Source: Pseudomonas silesiensis (GTDB lineage: Bacteria; Pseudomonadota; Gammaproteobacteria; Pseudomonadales; Pseudomonadaceae). From it: DNA of 64,000 bases. Where the stretch lies: NCBI RefSeq assembly GCF_001661075.1, contig NZ_CP014870.1, positions 2,934,501 through 2,998,500 of the forward strand. The letters run 5' to 3'. Numbering within the stretch: position 1 is the stretch's first letter; each line of letters starts with the position of its first letter. Below, in pieces: positions 27,660 to 35,011 of the stretch. The notes under the pieces are model-generated. The model was not told the origin of the DNA. It searched no databases and saw only the letters and a program-made list of their open reading frames with translations. Made by a program: the position numbers and the translations under genes.

Positions 27660-27820
27660 CTTGAAGGGCTCACCCAGGGGCGCAGGCTTGTTCCTATCGT
27701 CGGTCTTAGCCTGATGCATTCTTTATCGGCGCTTGAGTGAAAGGAGGAGGGGCGAAATCTCCCACGGATCTGTACTGCGTCAACAGTCAGAATCGGGCTT
27801 TGTCCCTTCTCCTCCCTTCA
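27660..27820 (-). ncRNA. Predicted IS110 bridge RNA with REP-matching guides
   Basis: The leader folds into two guide-bearing stem-loops. In the first, AGGAGGAGGGG (near 27742) pairs imperfectly with CCCTTCTCCTCC (near 27805). Its loop contains CTCCCAC (27759-27765) and CGGGCTT (27794-27800), which equal the complement of the left target half GTGGGAG and the right half CGGGCTT. In the second, around an AGGC/GCCT stem, CTTGTTC (27687-27693) and ATTCTTT (27718-27724) nearly match the element ends (CTTGTAT, ATTCTAT). The order target loop then donor loop is that of IS621. Ends are approximate and no RNA data were available. Confidence 0.72.
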
Positions 27821-27836
27821 AGTCCTAGCATACAAG

Positions 27837-27860
27837 CGGGCTTGCCCGCGAAGAGGACCT
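27837..27860. repeat. Right half of the interrupted REP
   Basis: CGGGCTTGCCCGCGAAGAGG continues the REP broken at 26659 by the IS110 element. Confidence 0.9.
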
Positions 27861-27892
27861 CAGCACCGGCAAAATCATCGGCCATGAAATGC

Positions 27893-27924
27893 AAAAAGCC
27901 CCGTCACAAGGACAGGGCTTTTAC
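27893..27924 (-). terminator. Terminator of the ABC-F gene
   Basis: AAAAAGCCCCGTC pairs with GACAGGGCTTTT around a short loop (one bulge). On the minus strand it ends in a T-run, 34 nt after the ABC-F stop. Confidence 0.8.
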
Positions 27925-27957
27925 TTGCATCTTGCAGCTTGAAACTAATCGCTGCTG

Positions 27958-29547
27958 TTAGAACACCACACCCTGACTACGCAGGTAGTCATCATAAGTA
28001 CCGCTGAAGTCGATCACGCCGCTGGCGCTCAATTCGATGATGCGGGTGGCCAACGACGATACGAACTCACGGTCGTGGCTGACGAAGATCAGTGTGCCCG
28101 GGTAGTTCTCCAGCGCCAGGTTCAGCGCCTCGATGGATTCCATGTCCAGGTGGTTGGTCGGTTCGTCCATGATCAGCACGTTCGGCTTTTGCAGGATCAG
28201 CTTGCCGAACAGCATGCGACCTTGCTCACCACCGGAGATCACCTTGACCGACTTGAGGATCTCATCGTTGGAGAACAGCATCCGGCCGAGGGTGCCGCGA
28301 ACGATTTGCTCGCCGCCCTGGGTCCACTGACCCATCCAGTCGAACAGGTTGCAGTCGTCTTCGAAGTCGTGTGCGTGGTCCTGGGCGTAGTAGCCCAGCT
28401 CGGCAGCGTCGGTCCATTTCACGGTGCCGGCATCCGGAGTCAGTTCATTGACCAGGGTGCGCAGCAGGGTGGTTTTACCGATACCGTTCGGGCCGATGAT
28501 CGCCACGCGCTCGCCAGCTTCAACCTGGAAGCTGAAGTCCTTGAACAGCGGCTTGCCGTCGAAACCCTTGGCCATGCGCTCGACGATGACCGCCTGACGG
28601 TGCAGCTTCTTGGTTTGTTCGAAACGGATGAACGGGCTCACGCGGCTCGAAGGCTTGACCTCGGCCAGCTGGATCTTGTCGATCGCCTTGGCGCGGGAAG
28701 TGGCCTGCTTGGCTTTCGAGGCGTTGGCCGAGAAGCGGCTGACGAACGATTGCAGCTCCGAAATCTGCGCTTTCTTCTTGGCGTTGTCCGACAGCAGTTG
28801 CTCGCGGGACTGGGTCGCCACGGTCATGTACTCGTCGTAGTTGCCCGGGAACAGGCGCAGCTCGCCGTAATCCAGGTCAGCCATGTGCGTGCACACGCTG
28901 TTCAGGAAGTGACGGTCGTGGGAGATGATGATCATCAGGCTGGAGCGCTGGGTCAGGATGTTTTCCAGCCAGCGGATGGTGTTGATGTCCAAGTGGTTGG
29001 TCGGTTCGTCGAGCAACAGCACTTCCGGATCGGAGAACAGCGCCTGGGCCAGCAACACGCGCAGTTTCCAGCCCGGGGACACTTCGCTCATCGGGCCGAA
29101 ATGCTGCTCGATGCCGATACCCAGGCCCAGCAACAATTCACCGGCACGGGATTCGGCGGTGTAGCCGTCCATTTCGGCGAACTCGGTTTCCAGCTCGGCC
29201 ACGGCCATGCCGTCTTCTTCGGTCATTTCCGGCAGCGAATAGATGCGATCGCGCTCGGCCTTGACCTTCCACAGCTCCTCGTGGCCCATGATCACGGTAT
29301 CGATCACGGTGAATTCTTCGTAGGCGAACTGGTCCTGGCGCAATTTACCCAGACGCACGTTCGGCTCGAGCATGACCTGGCCGCCGGACGGCTCGAGGTC
29401 GCCACCGAGGATTTTCATGAAAGTCGACTTGCCGCAACCGTTGGCGCCGATCAGGCCGTAGCGGTTGCCCGCGCCGAATTTGACCGAAACGTTTTCGAAT
29501 AGCGGCTTGGCGCCGAACTGCATCGTGATGTTAGCTGTAGAGATCAA
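27958..29547 (-). CDS. ABC-F family ATPase (YbiT-like)
   Basis: A 529-residue cytoplasmic protein with two ABC nucleotide-binding domains and no membrane part. The first Walker A is GANGCGKST (near 35-43) and the second is GPNGIGKTT (near 351). Signature sequences are [14 protein letters not shown] and [13 protein letters not shown], and both Walker B motifs read [10 protein letters not shown] / [10 protein letters not shown]. The inter-domain linker is charged and helical. ABC-F proteins of this group bind ribosomes and modulate translation; the YbiT subgroup role is not well defined. ATG 29547 is used. An intrinsic terminator follows. Confidence 0.93.
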   Translation of the reverse strand: MISTANITMQFGAKPLFENVSVKFGAGNRYGLIGANGCGKSTFMKILGGDLEPSGGQVMLEPNVRLGKLRQDQFAYEEFTVIDTVIMGHEELWKVKAERDRIYSLPEMTEEDGMAVAELETEFAEMDGYTAESRAGELLLGLGIGIEQHFGPMSEVSPGWKLRVLLAQALFSDPEVLLLDEPTNHLDINTIRWLENILTQRSSLMIIISHDRHFLNSVCTHMADLDYGELRLFPGNYDEYMTVATQSREQLLSDNAKKKAQISELQSFVSRFSANASKAKQATSRAKAIDKIQLAEVKPSSRVSPFIRFEQTKKLHRQAVIVERMAKGFDGKPLFKDFSFQVEAGERVAIIGPNGIGKTTLLRTLVNELTPDAGTVKWTDAAELGYYAQDHAHDFEDDCNLFDWMGQWTQGGEQIVRGTLGRMLFSNDEILKSVKVISGGEQGRMLFGKLILQKPNVLIMDEPTNHLDMESIEALNLALENYPGTLIFVSHDREFVSSLATRIIELSASGVIDFSGTYDDYLRSQGVVF

Positions 29548-30042
29548 AGGTTTTTCCTGCGAAGCATTCAGAGTAGCTAGGGGTGCGGCAGTACCGATTC
29601 AGTACCCGTTTCCGGTATTCAAACCACGGGAAATGCATCCCGGTCAGAAGCGGAAGGTCCATCTGGCAATAAGTGGACAGCAGCATATGGAGCGCTTGGC
29701 CCGAGTCGAAGTGCGCTGATACGGCTTCATTTCCGTCATCAACCAAGGGGGGCGCGTAATGTTTGGCGGCGATTGTACTGGTCTGGCTCTTTAAACGATA
29801 GGGCGTTGAGGCCATACGGCTACTTTGAGGCCATCGGGGGACAGATTTTCACCCCTGAATGCTAACAGCTTGTTACAGTCGGTGGCTAAAATGCCATCTT
29901 TGGTCCAGAGGCCGACAGTCGGCCTGCGCTCAGGGACGCGCCGCCGGCACCGCCGTTTCGATATCAGACGCTGCACAAGGCCCCTCGCCGCAACGCATCC
30001 AGGGGACGCAGTTTGTTCACTTCTGACGTGTGACGATTTCCC
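29548..30042. other. Divergent intergenic region without a supported gene
   Basis: This 495-nt gap separates the ABC-F gene from lpxO. Short open frames occur on both strands but show no ribosome site, signal or known motif. A hairpin GGCCGACAGTCGGCC lies at about 29909-29923. Promoters for both flanking genes should lie here, though none was identified with confidence. Confidence 0.5.
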
Positions 30043-30942
30043 GTGAAGCTCATCATTGCTGTGATTTATGTTGTATCGATTGCATACGTTCACTTGCGCG
30101 GACGCGTGCGGCACAAATTGGGCCGCCAGCTGAGTGATCACTCGACGTTTCTGGCACCGGTCAATTGCGTCCTTTACCTGTTCTCGAAAACCCCCGACAG
30201 GCCTTATCTCGACACCGCCGATTTCCCTGACTTGAGTCCGTTGCAGACCCATTGGCAAGACATTCGCGCCGAAGGCCTGCACCTGCTCCGCGCCGGCGAG
30301 ATCAAGCGCTCCAGCCAGTACGACGATGTCGGCTTCAACTCGTTCTTCAAGACCGGCTGGAAGCGCTTTTACCTGAAGTGGTACGGCGACAGCCACCCTT
30401 CGGCCATGAAGCTCTGCCCGCGCACCACTGAACTGGTGCAGAGCATCGGCTCGATCAAGGCGGCGATGTTCGCCGAGCTGCCGCCGGGCGCCAGGCTGGT
30501 CCGCCATCGCGACCCGTATGCCGGTTCCTATCGTTACCACTTGGGGCTGGACACGCCGAACGACGCCGGTTGCTACATCAACGTCGATGGCGAAAGCTAC
30601 CACTGGCGCGACGGTGAAGCGGTGATCTTCGACGAGACCTTCATTCATTACGCCGAAAATACTACCGATCAAAACCGCATTATTCTGTTCTGCGACATTG
30701 AGCGGCCAATGAAGTATCGCTGGGCGGCTGCGTTCAATCGCTGGTTCAGCCGCACTGTGATGGCGGCGGCGGGCTCGCCGAACGATGTGGGCGACAAGAC
30801 CGGTGGTATCAACCGCCTGTTCGGCAAAATCTACAAGTTTCGCCTGCGGGCCAAGGCGCTGAAGAAGCGCAATCGCAAGCTTTATTATCTGGAGAAGTGG
30901 GCGATTCTGGGAGGGTTGCTGGCAGTATTTGTGCTGATCTGA
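30043..30942 (+). CDS. lpxO: Lipid A hydroxylase LpxO (Asp/Asn beta-hydroxylase family)
   Basis: A 299-residue Fe(II)/2-oxoglutarate dioxygenase that 2-hydroxylates a secondary acyl chain of lipid A at the inner membrane. It has an N-terminal membrane helix (about 1-18) and a second hydrophobic helix at the C-terminus (AILGGLLAVFVLI). Iron ligands are visible as His155 and Asp157 in RHRDPYAG and His202 in FIHYAEN. Length is normal for LpxO. The start is a GTG. It is transcribed alone, followed by an inverted REP pair. Confidence 0.92.
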   Translation: MKLIIAVIYVVSIAYVHLRGRVRHKLGRQLSDHSTFLAPVNCVLYLFSKTPDRPYLDTADFPDLSPLQTHWQDIRAEGLHLLRAGEIKRSSQYDDVGFNSFFKTGWKRFYLKWYGDSHPSAMKLCPRTTELVQSIGSIKAAMFAELPPGARLVRHRDPYAGSYRYHLGLDTPNDAGCYINVDGESYHWRDGEAVIFDETFIHYAENTTDQNRIILFCDIERPMKYRWAAAFNRWFSRTVMAAAGSPNDVGDKTGGINRLFGKIYKFRLRAKALKKRNRKLYYLEKWAILGGLLAVFVLI

Positions 30943-30964
30943 GTTCAGCGTTGTTGCATACGGC

Positions 30965-31062
30965 CCCATCGCGGGCAAGCCCGCTCCCACAGGTCCAGTG
31001 TCTGCCGCCGAATATGTAGCTAACACTGAACCCTGTGGGAGCGGGCTTGCCCGCGATGGGGC
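30965..31062. repeat. REP doublet between lpxO and ku
   Basis: Inverted copies of the REP (GCGGGCAAGCCCGCTCCCAC and its complement) flank a spacer of about 45 nt between convergent genes. Confidence 0.9.
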
Positions 31063-31103
31063 CGGCACATCAGCCGAAAAACTGTCGGGTACCTGATAAT
31101 CGG

Positions 31104-31976
31104 TCAGCCACTGGAACGCTTTGAAGTTTTTTTGGCCGGCGCCGGCTTGTCGCTCGATTTCGCTTTCGCTGCAGGTTTGGCAGCCGCCTTGCCCCCCAGA
31201 CTACGCTTAAGCAGTTCAGTCAAATCAATCACATCCGCAGTTTTGCGCTCCTCTTCACCCGTCGCCGTTTCCACGTCCTCGATCTTCCCTTCATGGGCCT
31301 TTTTCTCCACGAGCGCCATGATCTTGTCTTCGAAACTGTCGCGATAGTCTTCAGGGCTCCACTCGGCGCTCATGTCTTCGACCAACCGTTTGGCCATGTC
31401 CAGTTCGCCCTTGACCAGCTTCGCACTGGTGACGTCGCTGCCCAGTTCGAGCGTTTCCAGGCTGCGCACTTCGGCCGGCCAGCGCAGCATCACCAGAACC
31501 ATGGCCGACTCCAGAGGCATCAGCGCTGCCAGGTGCTGGCGAGTATGCAAGACCACATGGGCGAGGGCGACCTTGTTGGTTTTGCTGAGTGTTTCGCGCA
31601 ACAGCGCGTATACCTTGCCGCCGCGTTTATCAGGTGCAAGGTAGTAAGGTGTGTCGATGTTTTGCAAAGGGATCTGATCACTGTCGACAAAAGAAAAGAT
31701 GTCGATGGTTTGCGTGGACAGCGGGTGCGCCGACTTGATTTCCTCTTCGCTGAGTACCACGTAGCGACCCTTTTCGTACTGCACACCCTTGACGATGTGC
31801 TCTTTGGTGACTTCCTTGCCGGTGACCTTATTCACGCGCTTGTAGCCGACCGGCTCCATGCTGCGGCTGTCGAGCCAGTCGAAATCCACCCCTTGGGAAG
31901 ACGTCGCCGAAACCAGCGCGACAGGGATATGCACCAGCCCGAAACTGATTGCGCCTTTCCAGATTGCCCGTGCCAT
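31104..31976 (-). CDS. ku: Ku protein (bacterial NHEJ)
   Basis: A 290-residue homodimeric DNA-end-binding protein. The Ku core starts MARAIWKGAISFGLVHIPVAL and contains YYLAPDKRGGKVYALLRE near 100-117. A Lys/Ala/Pro-rich basic tail of about 40 residues (AAAKPAAKAKSSDKPAPAKK) ends the protein, as in many proteobacterial Ku proteins where the tail aids DNA binding. It normally works with the multifunctional ligase LigD, which is not next to it here. ATG 31976 is used; a GGGAG-like site lies upstream. Confidence 0.94.
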   Translation of the reverse strand: MARAIWKGAISFGLVHIPVALVSATSSQGVDFDWLDSRSMEPVGYKRVNKVTGKEVTKEHIVKGVQYEKGRYVVLSEEEIKSAHPLSTQTIDIFSFVDSDQIPLQNIDTPYYLAPDKRGGKVYALLRETLSKTNKVALAHVVLHTRQHLAALMPLESAMVLVMLRWPAEVRSLETLELGSDVTSAKLVKGELDMAKRLVEDMSAEWSPEDYRDSFEDKIMALVEKKAHEGKIEDVETATGEEERKTADVIDLTELLKRSLGGKAAAKPAAKAKSSDKPAPAKKTSKRSSG

Positions 31977-32180
31977 CGTTGTCTTCTCCCAAGTGATGAT
32001 CAGGTGACCCGTAGCCCGGCGCAAAAGTTTCAGCCGCTTCAGGCCGCGTCTCGTGGGCGGATCAGCGGTACGGTCAAAGGGTGTTACATCTTGCCGGGGA
32101 GGTTTTGATTAACAAATGCGAACCCCGGGCGTAGCGTGCTATCGAAGACTCTATCCACGCTGACCTTCAGAGGCCTCCCG

Positions 32181-32525
32181 ATGAACCGATTAATGCTTGG
32201 CATCGCCGCGTTGGCATTGAGTGGTGTGCTGAGCCATCCGGCCCAGGCAGACGCATCATCATTACGGCTGGCACAGAGCCCGACGGGCCATTCAGGCAAT
32301 CCCTACAACAGCCCGATTCGCCGTGCCAACCCCAACAGCATGCAGGGCACCCAACCCGGCGCTCCGATCATACGCGGGCCAAACACCGTACCAGTTCCGC
32401 GACCACCGACCCTGGACAACGGCGGGATTGGCAACCGCTATCCCCAGGACAGAACGGTTCCCTCCAGCCCACCGACATTCATACCCAATCCGCCTCATCG
32501 AGACGCAGGCACCAGCAACCGTTGA
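32181..32525 (+). CDS. Small exported Pro/Asn-rich protein
   Basis: A 114-residue protein of unknown function. A signal peptide (MNRLMLGIAALALSGVLSHPAQA) is followed by a low-complexity chain rich in Pro, Asn, Arg and Thr (GPNTVPVPRPPTLDNGGIGN) that is probably disordered. AGAGG lies before the ATG; an earlier in-frame ATG (32136) would spoil the signal peptide. It lies 50 nt upstream of the PQQ sugar dehydrogenase gene and may share its transcript. No known family was recognised. Confidence 0.72.
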   Translation: MNRLMLGIAALALSGVLSHPAQADASSLRLAQSPTGHSGNPYNSPIRRANPNSMQGTQPGAPIIRGPNTVPVPRPPTLDNGGIGNRYPQDRTVPSSPPTFIPNPPHRDAGTSNR

Positions 32526-32575
32526 ACGGCAAGACGCAGGTCTGCCAGCCATTCTGACGACAAAAGGAATCGTGC

Positions 32576-33727
32576 ATGTTGCGTAAAACCTTCCTGGCCA
32601 CACTCTGTGCCAGCACCTTGATCACGGCGATCGCACCGGTGTATGCCGCGCCCATTCAAGAACTGAAAAGTGAACAGGGCACCCTCGAAGTCACTCCGAT
32701 CGTCGAGGGCCTGGATCACCCGTGGGCCCTGGCGTTTCTGCCCGATCGCCAGGGCATGCTGGTGACTGAACGTCCCGGCAACCTGCGGCTGGTCAGCGCT
32801 GACGGCAAACTGTCGGCCCCGCTCGACGGCGTGCCGAAGGTCTGGGCCAAGGGGCAGGGCGGCTTGCTTGATGTGGTGCTGTCGCCCGACTTCAAGCAGG
32901 ATCGTACGGTCTACCTGTCATACGCCGAAGGCGGTGGCAAGGGCGACAAGGCCGGAACAGCGGTCGGCCGCGGACAATTGTCGCAAGACCTGAAGACAAT
33001 CAACAACTTCAAGGTGATCTTCCGCCAGGAGCCCAAACTGTCGGTGGGCAACCATTTTGGATCGCGTCTGGTGTTCGACCGCGACGGTTATCTGTTCATC
33101 ACCCTGGGTGAGAACAACGACCGGCCGACGGCCCAGGACCTCGACAAGCTGCAGGGCAAGGTCGTGCGCATCTATCCCGATGGCAAGGTGCCGGACGACA
33201 ACCCCTTTGTCGGTCAGACCGGCGTGCGCCCGGAGATCTGGTCCTATGGCCAGCGCAATCCACAAGGCGCGGCGCTCAACCCCTGGACCGGCGTCTTGTG
33301 GGAAAACGAGCACGGCCCCCGGGGCGGCGACGAGATCAACATTATCGAGCGTGGCAAGAATTACGGTTGGCCGCTGGCAACCCACGGCATCAACTATTCC
33401 GGCCAGCCAATTCCGGAAGCCACGGGCAAGACTGCCGAAGGCACCGTTGCGCCACACCATGTCTGGGAAAAATCACCGGGCCTGAGCGGCATGGCGTTCT
33501 ACGACGCCGATCGCTTCCAGGCCTGGCAGCACAACGTGTTTATCGGCGCGCTGGTCACTCAGGAGCTGATTCGCTTGCAGTTCGACGGCGACAAGGTGGT
33601 TCACGAAGAACGGTTGATGGGTGAACTGAACAAACGCATTCGCGACGTGCGGCAGGGGCCGGACGGCTATTTATATGTGTTGACCGATGAGGATGACGGG
33701 GTGCTTTACAAGGTCGGTCTGAAGTAA
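32576..33727 (+). CDS. PQQ-dependent aldose sugar dehydrogenase (YliI-like)
   Basis: A 383-residue periplasmic quinoprotein of the soluble glucose dehydrogenase-like/YliI group, a six-bladed propeller. The signal peptide is MLRKTFLATLCASTLITAIAPVYA. Characteristic stretches are LDHPWALAFLPD (about 45), SVGNHFGSRLVFDRDGYLF (about 156), YGQRNPQGAALNPWTG (about 225) and NEHGPRGGDEINII (about 244), which holds PQQ and calcium-site residues. It oxidises aldose sugars using PQQ. AAAGGA precedes the ATG. Whether this enzyme binds PQQ cannot be proved from sequence alone. Confidence 0.9.
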   Translation: MLRKTFLATLCASTLITAIAPVYAAPIQELKSEQGTLEVTPIVEGLDHPWALAFLPDRQGMLVTERPGNLRLVSADGKLSAPLDGVPKVWAKGQGGLLDVVLSPDFKQDRTVYLSYAEGGGKGDKAGTAVGRGQLSQDLKTINNFKVIFRQEPKLSVGNHFGSRLVFDRDGYLFITLGENNDRPTAQDLDKLQGKVVRIYPDGKVPDDNPFVGQTGVRPEIWSYGQRNPQGAALNPWTGVLWENEHGPRGGDEINIIERGKNYGWPLATHGINYSGQPIPEATGKTAEGTVAPHHVWEKSPGLSGMAFYDADRFQAWQHNVFIGALVTQELIRLQFDGDKVVHEERLMGELNKRIRDVRQGPDGYLYVLTDEDDGVLYKVGLK

Positions 33728-33807
33728 AGATCGTTCGTCGTGTCCGTGAGCAAGCCTGACCCACAGGGTCTGGGCCAATGCAATCAGCCCGACGGTAGTG
33801 ATATGGG

Positions 33808-34029
33808 TCAAAGAACTCGTTTTTTAGTCTTGCGTGTGGGTGGGGTCGGCAGATACTGAATCAACGTCGTTACAAATTTTATGCCGTGAATCTTGCAAAT
33901 TGCAGGGTCGCCATCAGCCTTTATTGCATTTTGCATGAAAAGGCCGGCTGACAGAGCAGCTAATTCATTGAATTTACCGATGAGCTGCACGGCGAAATTC
34001 GCGGCATGTTTTATGCTGTAGCTGGCCAT
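33808..34029 (-). CDS. Possible small hypothetical protein
   Basis: A 73-residue frame (MASYSIKHAANFAVQLIGKF ... KTKKRVL) with a hydrophobic N-terminal part and a basic tail. It lies alone in a 450-nt gap between the sugar dehydrogenase and the DUF1652 gene. No good ribosome site precedes the ATG and no family was recognised. It may be a fragment of a longer Pseudomonas protein or a chance frame. Confidence 0.3.
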   Translation of the reverse strand: MASYSIKHAANFAVQLIGKFNELAALSAGLFMQNAIKADGDPAICKIHGIKFVTTLIQYLPTPPTRKTKKRVL

Positions 34030-34179
34030 GAGCTGACCGGCTTTTTATTTGAGTCAGCGGCTAAACCGGAAAACACTCAGATGAGGACTTGATAAAGCCC
34101 GCAGGGAACATGAGCGGGGGATTGGTACTGATCGACGTGGATGTTTGATTGGCATTCTCATATTAAGGAGAGGGTCGTA

Positions 34180-34449
34180 ATGTTTCTTTCTGCCTTGGAA
34201 CTTCGAAACATCATCGAAAGCAGTTTTCTTCCGAAACGTTGTCAATGTACGCTGACACCGGAACTGTCGATGACGATTAAAGTGTATTCCGATCGTGAAA
34301 CCGATCACCTCGATCTGATAAAGACGGGTATAGATGCTAAACATCTCAATGGCTGCAGGGAAATCAATGAGTTGATTACCGAGTTGCGGGAAGACATGCA
34401 AAAAAGGGCCGATGTGCAGCCTCTGCATCCTGACAGGAAAGCGCTTTAA
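34180..34449 (+). CDS. DUF1652 family protein
   Basis: An 89-residue small cytoplasmic protein of the Pseudomonas DUF1652 family. The N-terminus MFLSALELRNIIESSFLPKR is typical, followed by CxCT (CQCTLTPELSMTIKVYSD) and the TGIDAKHLNGCREINELITELRED helix. The function is unknown. AAGGAG lies 9 nt before the ATG, which decides the start over an in-frame ATG 39 nt upstream. The family is often found as single genes scattered in Pseudomonas genomes, as here. Confidence 0.85.
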   Translation: MFLSALELRNIIESSFLPKRCQCTLTPELSMTIKVYSDRETDHLDLIKTGIDAKHLNGCREINELITELREDMQKRADVQPLHPDRKAL

Positions 34450-34574
34450 CCCACGGCTTCAAGACTTGCGCCGGGTCTGGAGAGCAGCCAGACCCGACGC
34501 CATCTTACGATTGGATAGCATGCCCGAACCGATATGGCGAGCGAGCCATTCGCCGAGAAAATCTGGTTGCCTGA

Positions 34575-34847
34575 TCAGCTTTGCATACTGCAAGCGTCGG
34601 ATAGTTTTCGATAAGTGATTTGAGCAGGCTGGCCTGACGTGTCGATGTATTTCATTTCGGCTGTAATGACTTCGCAATACAAAGTCGTGGGCTCGGTCAA
34701 GGAGATGACCTTGGCGATGTGCAATGGCATCCCGTAGTGATACGCAGGGACTTGGGTTTGGGTCGAGGACGTATCGGCGGCCTGAGCAAGACCGGCGAAG
34801 GCGGTGCAGGCGAGGGCAACTGTCGACAACAATGTGCGCGTGTTCAT
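34575..34847 (-). CDS. DUF2790 family small exported protein
   Basis: A 90-residue periplasmic protein of the DUF2790 family. The signal peptide is MNTRTLLSTVALACTAFAGLAQA. The mature core reads YHYGMPLHIAKVISLTEP, then CEVITAEMKYIDTSGQPAQITYRKLSDAC, the usual DUF2790 pattern with two Cys. The function is unknown; family members are abundant in Pseudomonas. GGAG precedes ATG 34847. It is transcribed in the same direction as the mannitol operon but starts before it ends, so it is an independent unit. Confidence 0.88.
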   Translation of the reverse strand: MNTRTLLSTVALACTAFAGLAQAADTSSTQTQVPAYHYGMPLHIAKVISLTEPTTLYCEVITAEMKYIDTSGQPAQITYRKLSDACSMQS

Positions 34848-35011
34848 GAACGGTCTCCAATGCAGGCGAAGAGTCAGCTCGACGTAGCGTCGAACCTGCC
34901 GCACTGGGCGTCAGAGAGATCTGAGGGCGTGCGGTCCAGTAAAGTTTTGGACCGCAGCGTTAACAAATGGTTAAGCCGGCTGAATGCCACCTGTCGGCGG
35001 TTTCCTTTTCT

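Larger units (their letters stand above)
26660..27836 (-). mobile_element. IS110-family insertion sequence inside a REP
   Basis: The element is about 1177 bp: a transposase gene with 21 nt behind it and a roughly 205-nt leader in front. The outer sequences GTGGGAG and CGGGCTT join to rebuild the standard REP core GTGGGAGCGGGCTT, which fixes both ends. An AG dinucleotide (CT on the other strand) is present at both junctions and is the likely crossover core. There are no terminal inverted repeats, as usual for IS110. The long leader on the 5' side of the transposase places it in the IS110 group, not the IS1111 group. Confidence 0.92.

Noticed and set aside
29531..29815. 94-codon minus-strand frame upstream of the ABC-F gene
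   Set aside because: Overlaps the ABC-F start, has no ribosome site and no recognisable domain.
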